A DNA stretch of 6,903 nucleotides from an uncultured Clostridium sp. (GTDB lineage: Bacteria > Bacillota > Clostridia > TANB77 > CAG-465), in the NCBI GenBank assembly GCA_905204915.1, contig CAJLBR010000051.1, positions 1 through 6,903 of the forward strand, in the 5' to 3' direction. The translations under genes were made by a program, and so were the position numbers. Under the pieces are notes generated by a model. The model did no database searches, had not been told where the DNA came from, and worked only from the letters and a program-made list of their open reading frames with translations. Below are positions 1 through 6,500 of this stretch, piece after piece. Each line of letters begins with the position of its first letter. Positions within the stretch are counted from its first letter, which is position 1.

Positions 1-109
1 TTATTGGATTATTTCCTGATAATGATAATATTACTGCTGCAGCTAATATAATTACCACAACTATTGTTATCACTAAAACTATTAAACTTATTCCTTTTTT
101 GTTTTTCAT
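1..109 (-). CDS. Pilin-like (type IV prepilin N-terminus) protein, 5' end only
   Basis: Only the first 36 codons are in the window; the gene continues past position 1. The ATG at 109-107 is preceded by GGAGG (120-116) with 6 bases between, so the start is well supported. The peptide begins MKNKKGISLIVLVIT and then runs through an unbroken hydrophobic stretch (about residues 7-29), ending SLSGNNPI. A short basic leader, a Gly, and a long hydrophobic helix is the class III signal layout cut by prepilin peptidase, here after Gly6. The mature protein would start Ile-Ser-Leu-Ile-Val, so position 5 is Val where classical type IV pilins have Glu. Such Glu-less pilin-like N-termini are, from general knowledge, common in gut Clostridia on secreted or surface proteins of varied C-terminal content. 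The mature domain is out of view, so its role cannot be given. It has its own promoter and follows a terminator, so it is probably not part of the ileS transcript. Confidence 0.8.
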   Translation of the reverse strand, partial: MKNKKGISLIVLVITIVVVIILAAAVILSLSGNNPI

Positions 110-149
110 TTGTTTCCTCCTGCTAATATTTATTATTGGCTTTTGCTAC

Positions 150-177
150 ATTATAATACTCATTTAATTTTTTTGAA
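150..177 (-). promoter_or_regulatory. Sigma-A-type promoter of the pilin-like gene
   Basis: On the minus strand a perfect -10 TATAAT lies at 155-150. A weaker -35, TTCAAA at 177-172, is 16 bases upstream. Transcription would start near 143 and give a leader of about 34 bases carrying the GGAGG site. The -10 is convincing; the -35 matches the consensus TTGACA at only four of six bases. Confidence 0.55.
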
Positions 178-180
178 TAT

Positions 181-226
181 AAAAAGACCAGTACACCGCC
201 ATATTGACGCTGTACTAGCCTTTTTT
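181..226 (-). terminator. Intrinsic terminator after ileS
   Basis: The arms at 181-195 and 211-225 form a 15-bp stem in the minus-strand RNA, including two G-U pairs, with a further short helix CGUC/GGCG closing a five-base loop. A run of U follows (185-181). In plus-strand RNA the two G-U pairs become A/C mismatches, so the hairpin is better built for minus-strand transcripts, matching the direction of ileS. It separates ileS from the pilin-like gene. The A-tract on the far arm means it may also work weakly on the other strand. Confidence 0.75.
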
Positions 227-264
227 ATATTACCATTTCATTTATTTTAAAATTTTTAGAAAAC

Positions 265-298
265 TGTAATGTGTGTGTATAGTACATTGCACATTACA
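265..298. repeat. Inverted repeat in the ileS 3' untranslated region
   Basis: TGTAATGTG (265-273) and CACATTACA (290-298) are perfect 9-bp inverted copies around a 16-base spacer, which itself holds the small inverted pair TGTA/TACA. It has no U-run, so it is not a terminator by itself. It lies in the stretch between the ileS stop and the terminator at 181-226. I see no gene with a ribosome binding site in that stretch; the rest is plain AT-rich sequence. The hairpin may protect the mRNA end or be chance in skewed sequence. Confidence 0.4.
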
Positions 299-418
299 TT
301 GAATATTCTTGGCATAACATATACCTCTATCTTTCGTAAAATATTTCATATTTATTTTACTGCATTTTGTATACTTTTTTCAAGATATTTTTCGACATTT
401 TTCTCATGTCATTTTCAA

Positions 419-3202
419 TTATTGATTTTTGTAACACTTCATACAAACGCCTTCATCAGAATATTCATGTGAATAAGTCCAACATCTAGGACATTTAACA
501 CCTGTTGATTTTATAACACTTACTTTTCTATCATCTGATTTTTCAATATTTAGCTCAGAAATTATAGCAACAAGTTCAATGTTTTTCTTATTTTCTAATG
601 CAAAATCATATTCTTCACCATTTGTATATAAAGTAACCTCTGCATCTAATGCACTGCCAATTTCTTTCTTAGCTCTTGCTTCTTCTATATCACGTGCAAA
701 ACTTTCTTTTATTTCGAAAATCTTATTCCATTTTTCTACTAAAGCATAATCATCATAATCACCAGTTTGTGCTGGGAAATCTTCTAATAAAATACTTTGT
801 TTCTTTTCAGTTTTTGTATTCATGTATGAATATACTTCTTCTGATGTAAATACTAGTATTGGTGATATAACCTTTACTAAAACGTCTAATATATCATACA
901 TTGTTGATTGACTGCTACGTCTAAGTTCATGATCTTTTCTAAATGTATATAATCTATCTTTTATTACATCTAAATACTTACTTGAAAGTTCAGTAGTACA
1001 AAATCTGTGTAATTCATTGTATACTAAATGATATTCATATGTATTATACGCATCATTTACATATTCAACCAATTTATTTAATTTATACATCATGTAACGA
1101 TCAATTTCATCTCTTTTAGCATATTCAACGTAATCTTTATTTGGATCAAAGTCACCAGTATTTCCTAATAAGAATCTAAGAGTATTACGTATCTTTTTAT
1201 AAACTTCAGATATTTGTTTTAATATATCTTTAGATAATCTTATTTCACTATGATAATCTGAAGATGTTGCCCACATTCTTAAAATATCTGCACCATATTC
1301 GTTTACTATATCAAGTGGTGCTATACCATTTCCTAAAGATTTAGACATCTTCTTTCCTTCACCATCAACAACCATTCCATGTGTTACTACTTCTTTATAT
1401 GGAGCACATCCTTTAGTTGCTACAGAAGTTAAAAGTGATGATTGGAACCAACCTCTATATTGGTCATTTCCTTCCATGTACATATCAGCTTTTCCTTCAT
1501 CATATCCGTAATTTGGATTTAATACACCTTCATGTGATGAACCAGAATCAAACCAAACGTCCATTATATCTTTTTCTTTTACTAATTTTTTACATCCACA
1601 TTCACAAGTATGTTCTCCTCCTAAAATTTCTTCTGGAGTTTTTGTGAACCAAGCATTTGAACCTTCTTTTGCAAATAATTCTTGTACTTTTGCTATAGTT
1701 TCTGAATTTATGTATTCTTTTCCACATTCTTCACAGTAGAATATTGGAATTGGTACACCCCATGAACGTTGACGAGAAATACACCAATCTGATCTATCTT
1801 TTATCATATTAGTCATTCTTTCAACACCCCAATCAGGGTACCATTTTACATTATGAATTTCTTCTAGAGCTTTTTCTCTAAATCCATCTATAGAAGCAAA
1901 CCATTGAGTTGTTGCTCTATAAATAACTGGTTTCTTACATCTCCAACAATGTGGATATTGGTGAGTAAGTTCTTTAGCAGCAAAAAGTGCTTTTGTATCT
2001 TTCAAGAATTCTATAACTGCTTTATTTGCTTTAGCATAAAACATACCAGCAAATTGTCCAGCTTCTTCTGTCATTTTACCATGCTTATCTACTGGAACAA
2101 TAATATCTATGTCTTTATATCTCTTACAACATAAATAGTCTTCATGACCATGACCTGGAGCTGTATGAACACATCCTGTACCAGCATCTAATGTTACTAA
2201 TAAATCTTTATCAGATCCTAAAATAACTCTTGAAGTTTTATTTTCTAACACTGGTGATAAACAAATAATATTTTCTAATTCTTTTCCTTTAAATTCAGCT
2301 ATTATGCTATACTCTTCTATTTCACCTATTTGCATAACTTGCTCTACTAGATCTTTTGCAAGTACGTAATTTTCTTCTACACCATCTTTTGTAGCTTTTA
2401 CTAAAGCGTATGTAAATTCTGGATTTAAAGTTATAGCCATATTTCCTGGTAAAGTCCAAGGTGTTGTTGTCCAAATTACTATGTAAGTATTATCTAATGA
2501 AGCATATTTTGAAAACATTCCTTTATCTTCTTTTACTTTAAATTTAACATAAATTGAAGTTGATGTATCATCTTTATATTCAATTTCTGCTTCAGCAAGT
2601 GCTGTTTCACAGTCACTGCACCAATATACTGGTTTTAAATCACGATAAATATAACCTTTTTCATACATTTTTCCAAATACGCCTATTTGACGAGCTTCAA
2701 AATCTTTATTTAGTGTTAAGTAACGTTTACTTGGATCTCTATAATCTCCTAGCCCACCTAAACGTTCAAATTGTACTGCGGTTCTCTCTACTGCATTTAT
2801 TGCGTAATCTTTACAGATTTCTCTGAATTTTTCAACACCAACATCATCTTTAGTGATTTTTACATCTTGTTGAACTTTCTTTTCTATTGGAAGTCCATGA
2901 GTATCCCATCCTGGTACATATGGAGAATAAAATCCGTTCATTGTCTTATATCTAATTATTATATCTTTTAATATTTTATCCAAAGCATGTCCTGTATGGA
3001 TATCACCATTTGCATATGGAGGTCCATCGTGTAAAACGAATTTTTTACCAGTATTTTTATTTTTTTCTAAAGCTAGATAGTAAACTTTATTCTCAATGTT
3101 TTTCTCTAAAATTCCTGGTTCTTTCTTTGGTAAATTTCCTCTCATTTCAAAATCTGTTTTTGGTAAATTAAGTGTTTTTGAATAATCTTTCTTATCTTCC
3201 AT
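419..3202 (-). CDS. ileS: Isoleucyl-tRNA synthetase (EC 6.1.1.5)
   Basis: A cytoplasmic class I aminoacyl-tRNA synthetase that activates isoleucine with ATP, charges tRNA-Ile, and hydrolyses mischarged valine. The protein has 927 residues, full length for a bacterial enzyme. Visible landmarks: the HIGH motif as HTGH at 69-72 after GPPYANG; the CP1 editing domain with WTTTPWTLPGN near 244-254 and DAGTGCVHTAPGHGHEDY near 339-356; KMSKS at 618-622 followed by LGN; the anticodon-binding helical region from about 690; and a C-terminal zinc finger with Cys904, Cys907, Cys920 and Cys923. Extra cysteine pairs near 490-493 and 533-537 could form a second zinc site. The layout fits the bacterial type 1 enzyme. 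The start chosen is the ATG at 3202-3200, behind AGGAGGAG (3215-3208) with five bases between. The frame is open 14 codons further upstream to 3244, but that extension runs through the leader terminator and is not coding. Expression is controlled by the T-box leader upstream. Confidence 0.98.
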   Translation of the reverse strand: MEDKKDYSKTLNLPKTDFEMRGNLPKKEPGILEKNIENKVYYLALEKNKNTGKKFVLHDGPPYANGDIHTGHALDKILKDIIIRYKTMNGFYSPYVPGWDTHGLPIEKKVQQDVKITKDDVGVEKFREICKDYAINAVERTAVQFERLGGLGDYRDPSKRYLTLNKDFEARQIGVFGKMYEKGYIYRDLKPVYWCSDCETALAEAEIEYKDDTSTSIYVKFKVKEDKGMFSKYASLDNTYIVIWTTTPWTLPGNMAITLNPEFTYALVKATKDGVEENYVLAKDLVEQVMQIGEIEEYSIIAEFKGKELENIICLSPVLENKTSRVILGSDKDLLVTLDAGTGCVHTAPGHGHEDYLCCKRYKDIDIIVPVDKHGKMTEEAGQFAGMFYAKANKAVIEFLKDTKALFAAKELTHQYPHCWRCKKPVIYRATTQWFASIDGFREKALEEIHNVKWYPDWGVERMTNMIKDRSDWCISRQRSWGVPIPIFYCEECGKEYINSETIAKVQELFAKEGSNAWFTKTPEEILGGEHTCECGCKKLVKEKDIMDVWFDSGSSHEGVLNPNYGYDEGKADMYMEGNDQYRGWFQSSLLTSVATKGCAPYKEVVTHGMVVDGEGKKMSKSLGNGIAPLDIVNEYGADILRMWATSSDYHSEIRLSKDILKQISEVYKKIRNTLRFLLGNTGDFDPNKDYVEYAKRDEIDRYMMYKLNKLVEYVNDAYNTYEYHLVYNELHRFCTTELSSKYLDVIKDRLYTFRKDHELRRSSQSTMYDILDVLVKVISPILVFTSEEVYSYMNTKTEKKQSILLEDFPAQTGDYDDYALVEKWNKIFEIKESFARDIEEARAKKEIGSALDAEVTLYTNGEEYDFALENKKNIELVAIISELNIEKSDDRKVSVIKSTGVKCPRCWTYSHEYSDEGVCMKCYKNQ

Positions 3203-3233
3203 AAAAACTCCTCCTAAAATAAAAATTTGTATG

Positions 3234-3268
3234 AAAAAACGCACATGCCTGTATATAAAGGCTGCGCG
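3234..3268 (-). terminator. Regulated intrinsic terminator inside the ileS T-box leader
   Basis: In minus-strand RNA, CGCGCA (3268-3263) pairs with UGUGCG (3245-3240), and GCCU (3262-3259) pairs with AGGC (3250-3247) around an eight-base loop, with one unpaired base in the stem. Six U follow at 3239-3234. One pair is G-U only in this direction. The hairpin ends about 30 bases before the ileS start, the expected place for a T-box terminator. Confidence 0.88.
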
Positions 3269-3481
3269 TAAAAAACAAATTTATAAACCTTATATACACC
3301 ATACTAACATATGTGTCCTTTATAACGTAAGGATTACGGCGACACCTACTAAACAAAATGTTTTTCAGCTAGCAACTCGGGGATGATTTTCGAAGTACGC
3401 TACTTTAGTTAAGCTCTCACTATCCTTAACTCGCTTTGTATTTTACTATACTACTACTCTTTCCCGTCATAGTTTTTATAC
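3234..3481 (-). promoter_or_regulatory. T-box riboswitch leader of ileS (tRNA-Ile responsive)
   Basis: The leader RNA senses uncharged tRNA and lets transcription continue into ileS when charged tRNA-Ile is scarce. Seen in the minus strand: the Stem I opening GACGGGAAAGAGUAGUAG; a distal hairpin GUUAAG/CUUAAC enclosing GUGAGAG; the Stem I closing side GAGUUGCUAGCUGAA; and the specifier region GAAAAUCAUCC near 3391-3380, giving AUC, an Ile codon, probably at 3387-3385. Next comes a middle hairpin (CGUAA/UUACG at 3338-3326 inside GUGUC/GACAC). A possible antiterminator pairs 3297-3288 with 3261-3251; it leaves a seven-base bulge, UGGUGUA (3301-3295), whose UGGU can pair with the tRNA ACCA end. 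This helix cannot coexist with the terminator at 3234-3268. The bulge and its flanks depart from the usual AGGGUGGNACCGCG. The T-box identity is secure from Stem I and the gene downstream; the antiterminator model is my inference. Confidence 0.9.
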
Positions 3482-3487
3482 GGTTAC

Positions 3488-3516
3488 ATTATATCATAAG
3501 AAAATTTCATTGTAAA
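3488..3516 (-). promoter_or_regulatory. Promoter of the ileS T-box transcript
   Basis: The -10 is a perfect TATAAT (3493-3488) with the extended TGn element directly upstream. The -35 is TTTACA (3516-3511), one base off consensus, with a 17-base spacer. Transcription should begin around 3481, just before Stem I. It lies after the end of the fic operon, so ileS is an independent unit. Confidence 0.82.
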
Positions 3517-3541
3517 GCATTTTTCTTTATTTATTGTTGTT

Positions 3542-3566
3542 AAAAAAGAATCAAAAATCTATTCTT
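3542..3566 (-). terminator. Weak candidate terminator after fic
   Basis: AAGAAU (3566-3561) and AUUCUU (3551-3546) form a 6-bp, AT-dominated stem with a nine-base loop, and the U-run continues to 3542. It begins 15 bases after the fic stop codon and before the ileS promoter, where a terminator is expected. The stem is weak, so some read-through into ileS is possible. Confidence 0.45.
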
Positions 3567-3580
3567 AAATCAATTCTTAA

Positions 3581-4177
3581 TTATTGTTTTTTCTTTTTAA
3601 TAGCACTTTTTAAAAGAAAAATTTGTGCTGTCTCATCTATTACTGCAAGTTTGCTAGCAGCAAGTATTTTGTCATAGTCAATATCAAAGAAGTTAATTTC
3701 ATACCCTAATTCTTCTAGCAATTCTCTAACAAACTCTCTTGTTGCTCTACCATTTCCTTCACGGAATGGGTGTAAAACATTTAAATCTGTCATCAAAGAA
3801 GATATAAATTCTACAAGTTCGTCAAAGCTCATATTTCTTAACTTTTCTAAATCTATTTTTTTCATTATAGATTTAATATTTTCTTCAATGTAAGTATACT
3901 CGGAAAATTTAAAGTTATCTTTAGTAATATTTTCTAATCTATATTGACCAGCAAAATCATATACTTCTGAGAACAAATGCATATGTATAAATTTTAATCT
4001 TCTCTCATCAAATTTATTTCCAAAATTATCTTTTACTATTTTTATAATAGATACTAATTTTACTGCAACAATTCTTTTTTCATATTCCTTTAAAGTTTCC
4101 TCATCTCTTATATCTAATTTATTCTTTAGTACATCACTGTTTTTATATGTATATCTAGAATTTACAGCATCATACAT
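3581..4177 (-). CDS. fic: Fic-domain protein AMPylase, toxin of a class I Fic toxin-antitoxin pair
   Basis: Fic enzymes usually transfer AMP from ATP to a hydroxyl side chain of a target protein; the bacterial FicT/VbhT toxins are known to modify DNA gyrase and topoisomerase IV. The 198-residue protein has the complete active-site motif HPFREGNGR at 136-144 followed by Arg147, with His136 as the catalytic base and Glu140 and Asn142 around the metal and phosphates, so it should be active. The segment DNFKFSEYTYIEEN (about 87-100) fits the target-binding flap. The N-terminus (YTYKNSDVLKNKL) resembles the VbhT/BepA group. I see no (S/T)xxxE(G/N) motif at the N-terminus and none convincing at the C-terminus, so inhibition must come from outside, consistent with the antitoxin gene 12 bases upstream. 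The ATG at 4177 has GGAGG at a good distance. The C-terminus is lysine-rich (KKKKQ). There is no signal peptide, so it is cytoplasmic. The target is unknown here. Confidence 0.9.
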   Translation of the reverse strand: MYDAVNSRYTYKNSDVLKNKLDIRDEETLKEYEKRIVAVKLVSIIKIVKDNFGNKFDERRLKFIHMHLFSEVYDFAGQYRLENITKDNFKFSEYTYIEENIKSIMKKIDLEKLRNMSFDELVEFISSLMTDLNVLHPFREGNGRATREFVRELLEELGYEINFFDIDYDKILAASKLAVIDETAQIFLLKSAIKKKKQ

Positions 4178-4189
4178 AAAAACTTCCTC

Positions 4190-4351
4190 CTAGTTTAAAT
4201 AATCTGATTTTATATTATTTATTATCTCTTCTTCATTCATATTATTTTCAAGATAATTATTAAGCACTTTTAAATCTTCTGTATTTAAGTTAAATCCTTC
4301 CATTTTCATTGTAGCCATTATGTTTCTTAAAATTTTTTCATTTTCATTCAA
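4190..4351 (-). CDS. VbhA/FicA-type antitoxin, 53 residues
   Basis: A small gene between the phosphodiesterase and fic, starting with TTG. It reads MNENEKILRNIMATMKMEGF at the start, continues NLNTEDLKVLNNYLENNMNE, and ends KSDYLN. TMKMEG (residues 14-19) matches the Fic inhibitory motif (S/T)xxxE(G/N). In class I systems this helix is supplied by a separate small antitoxin, whose Glu blocks ATP gamma-phosphate placement in the Fic active site; Glu18 would do so here. The second half looks like the usual helical VbhA tail with an acidic turn. VbhA is about 60 residues, so the length fits. The TTG at 4351 is the first start after an in-frame stop, with AGGAG (4367-4363) 11 bases upstream. The next in-frame ATG (residue 12) would leave almost nothing before the motif and lacks a good binding site. 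Its TAG stop overlaps the fic ribosome binding site, giving coupled translation with antitoxin first. Confidence 0.85.
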   Translation of the reverse strand: MNENEKILRNIMATMKMEGFNLNTEDLKVLNNYLENNMNEEEIINNIKSDYLN

Positions 4352-4365
4352 ATAAGATCACACTC

Positions 4366-5550
4366 CTAAAATATAACAAGTGGTACTGTTATCTCCTCTT
4401 TAGTAAGTCCAGAATGATTTCCTTTTGTATGCATTGAATCTTCTTGTGTAAGTTTATCACATACCATAAATTTATTATTTACAATTACAGCAATATACTC
4501 ACCTAAAGATTTATCAGCTCTTTTAGTGTAGCTATCTGTTCCAAAAAGTTTATATTCTTTTGCTTCATCTTTAGTAAATAATATAGCATCTTCACCAAAT
4601 TCTTTCATGAAGTTTTCTTCAAATTCTTTTTTGAATTCATCTTTTACGAAGAAGTTTATCATTCTTGTATCCATTGTTGGTAAAGCATAAAAATATTTAT
4701 TAAAATCAATGTTTTGATTTAAATATAACATGCTTGTCATATCAACTTGACCATGATCAGCAGTAAGTACAATACTTACATCTTCATTTTCTGCTAATAA
4801 ATGTTTTATTCCCTCTTCTACTTCTAAAATTAAGTCATTTACTTGTTTGCTATCAACGCCATACATATGAGATGCTTCATCTAATCCATCAATATATAGA
4901 TAATTAAATGTTTTTTCAGATTCTGATTTTAGCTTGCTTGACATTTTTGTAAACACTTCTTTTACAGAGTAGTACCCATATCTATTATTATTTCCTGCAA
5001 ACATTTTTGTAAACTCAGAATTTATTATTTCACGATTTTCATAAATATTTACTTTAGATTTCATTTTGTTAAATACGCTAACAAATTCAAATATATCACT
5101 AGCTTCAATGCCTTTTTTAGAAAGTTCTTCTCCTGTTTTTCTTTCTTTTAATAAAAGTGGATAGTATCCTAATTTATAATCTCTATTATAATCCCACCAT
5201 CCATAAATTCCATGTTCATTTGGATATGATGCAGATACTATACTTGTTAGAACACATGCTGTTGAAGTTGGATTAACAGTTTTTATTCTCATTTTTACAT
5301 TTTGTTTTAAAATAGATTCTTTATCTAACTTACTTAATTTAAAATACCCAAATCCATCTAATACTACAAAAATTGTATGTTTTTTATTAGGTAATATTTT
5401 TTCTAATATATCAACACCTTTTGTTTTCTTAATATTAGCTCCATTATTTATTGCAAGTGTCTTTACTAAATCAACAATATCAACAGATATTGTATCTCTA
5501 TATTCGAAATACTTATTTAATTTTGATATGTTTTCTTCACTATTCTTCAT
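4366..5550 (-). CDS. Alkaline phosphatase superfamily phosphodiesterase / nucleotide pyrophosphatase-like protein
   Basis: A 394-residue two-metal hydrolase of the type I phosphodiesterase/nucleotide pyrophosphatase fold. Metal and nucleophile positions are recognisable in order: Asp65 in FVVLDGFG; the nucleophile region NPTSTACVLTS (93-103), with Thr97 or Ser96 as nucleophile; ASYPNEHGIYGWW (107-119), a family signature; the DxxxH pair Asp224/His228 in DGLDEASHMYG; the DH pair Asp265/His266 in VLTADHGQ; and a last His379 in GNHSGLT before a C-terminal VPLVIF strand. These suggest hydrolysis of a phosphodiester or pyrophosphate, but the substrate cannot be read from sequence. There is no signal peptide or membrane segment, so the enzyme should be cytoplasmic, unlike secreted NPP enzymes. 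The ATG at 5550 follows GAGG with about nine bases between. It is the first gene of the operon with the antitoxin and fic; its TAG stop overlaps the antitoxin ribosome binding site. A phosphoglycerate-mutase-like or sulfatase-like role is less likely. Confidence 0.85.
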   Translation of the reverse strand: MKNSEENISKLNKYFEYRDTISVDIVDLVKTLAINNGANIKKTKGVDILEKILPNKKHTIFVVLDGFGYFKLSKLDKESILKQNVKMRIKTVNPTSTACVLTSIVSASYPNEHGIYGWWDYNRDYKLGYYPLLLKERKTGEELSKKGIEASDIFEFVSVFNKMKSKVNIYENREIINSEFTKMFAGNNNRYGYYSVKEVFTKMSSKLKSESEKTFNYLYIDGLDEASHMYGVDSKQVNDLILEVEEGIKHLLAENEDVSIVLTADHGQVDMTSMLYLNQNIDFNKYFYALPTMDTRMINFFVKDEFKKEFEENFMKEFGEDAILFTKDEAKEYKLFGTDSYTKRADKSLGEYIAVIVNNKFMVCDKLTQEDSMHTKGNHSGLTKEEITVPLVIF

Positions 5551-5588
5551 ATTATTCTACCTCTTCCATATATTTAACATATAAATAA

Positions 5589-5617
5589 ATTCTAACACAA
5601 AAAAATTAATTTTTAAA
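5589..5617 (-). promoter_or_regulatory. Promoter of the phosphodiesterase-antitoxin-fic operon
   Basis: The -10 TAGAAT (5594-5589) has an upstream TG (TGTTAGAAT, extended -10). A -35-like TTTAAA (5617-5612) is 17 bases upstream. It lies between the terminator of the preceding gene and the phosphodiesterase start, and would give a leader of about 30 bases. No inverted repeat that would suggest an operator is obvious beside it. In such AT-rich DNA similar matches can arise by chance. Confidence 0.5.
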
Positions 5618-5668
5618 GTAATTTTGAGTTAATTTTACCATTTATATTAACCATACTACTAAAAACAT

Positions 5669-5720
5669 AAAAAACTAGTCAAATTTACTCAATTTTATTT
5701 GAGAATTTCTGACTAGTTTT
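5669..5720 (-). terminator. Strong intrinsic terminator after the surface-protein gene
   Basis: An 11-bp perfect outer stem (AAAACTAGTCA at 5671-5681 with TGACTAGTTTT at 5710-5720) continues through AAATT and CTCAA/TTGAG helices with small mismatches to a short AT loop. In the minus-strand direction it ends in a U-run at 5674-5669, and it starts about 30 bases after the tandem TAATAA stop. The far arm also ends in T (plus strand), so bidirectional action is possible, but no plus-strand gene is present. Confidence 0.88.
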
Positions 5721-5747
5721 ATTATACAATTTACACATAACTTTTTA

Positions 5748-6500
5748 TTATTTAATTGTTACACTACCATCATTATTTTGTTCTACTTCTACATTTGATT
5801 TTAAACATACTATTGGACGGAAACCTACACTAGCATTTCTAGAAGTATTAAAATCACATGAATCTACTCTACCATTATTAGCTATATTCATCACATCACC
5901 AATTCTAAAAGCTCCAGAAGAAGCAAGCCACGCTGAATCTGCATTTTCTTTTGATTTTGTTACATATAATGAATCACTTATACTTAGCATTTCACTGTAA
6001 TAATTATTCCAATTTACTCCACCATCTTTACTTATTTGGTAACCTACATCACTTACTGCTTTTGCTTGATAATCTACACCATATTTTTTATTATATGATG
6101 CAAATAACATTTCAACTGTTGGGCCACCAATTGCATACTCTGATTTATCTGTTATATATATATTACATACATCTGTATCTAACATATATGCTACGGCTTT
6201 CATATTATCGTTTGAACTTTCATAATTGTCTAAATATGATTTTAACCATTTTCTAGCTGGATTATTTTCTTTTATACTTGCACTACCACCGCCATAATTT
6301 GTATCATTTATTGCTGGTGTTAATGGTGCTGCTTTTGGATAACTAGAATTTGTATTAACTATTTTATTTCCTCCTTTTGTTGCTGGTATTTTATCGACTG
6401 GTATATAATCACTTGATATCAAATATATATTTTTTCCATCAGAATGAAATATCTTCCAATCACTTACTCCATTTGCAGTGTAATTTGTAACTGTTTTTCC
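5748..6500 (-). pseudogene. C-terminal part of a split surface or pilin-like protein
   Basis: From the in-frame TAA at 6503-6501 the same frame stays open for 250 codons to a tandem TAATAA. The only start codon early on is a TTG at 6422, with no good ribosome binding site, and it falls inside a strand of the domain; GKTVTNYTANGVSDWKIF and HSDGKNIYLISSDYI upstream clearly belong to the same fold. So this looks like the second half of one protein, not a separate gene. The region has a Pro/Gly/Asn-rich linker (about 6390-6290), then a compact domain with SAWLASSGAF, DVMNIANNGRVDS and the ending VGFRPIVCLKSNVEVEQNN. The W-SS-G-F ... GFRPIVxLK pattern resembles C-type-lectin-like or DUF6273-type domains found at the C-termini of clostridial surface proteins; that assignment is from memory and moderate. 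If expressed after the stop it would need read-through or the TTG. The terminator just after shows that the 3' end is intact. Confidence 0.65.

Noticed and set aside
357..407. Short minus-strand frame of 16 codons (MRKMSKNILKKVYKMQ) just after ileS
   Set aside because: No ribosome binding site in front, AT-rich lysine-heavy composition expected by chance, and no sign of conservation visible.
1417..2971. Several plus-strand open frames inside ileS
   Set aside because: They are antisense shadows of a full-length, well-conserved synthetase, with biased Phe/Leu/His/Ile translations and no support for translation.
3203..3244. Longer ileS start 14 codons upstream of the chosen ATG
   Set aside because: It would begin inside the T-box terminator and its U-run; the downstream ATG has AGGAGGAG at ideal distance and the usual IleRS N-terminus.
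3313..3345. Reading GGUGUCGCCG at 3347-3338 as the T-box acceptor-binding sequence
   Set aside because: It contains no UGGU, its helix does not overlap the terminator strand, and it fits better as the middle hairpin between Stem I and the antiterminator.
5951..6256. Plus-strand open frame of 101 codons
   Set aside because: Opposite-strand shadow of the surface-protein gene; Leu/His/Tyr-rich low-complexity translation and no ribosome binding site.
5748..6422. Independent 224-residue gene starting at TTG 6422
   Set aside because: No convincing ribosome binding site; the start would cut a domain whose earlier strands (GVSDWKIFHSDG) lie upstream in the same frame.
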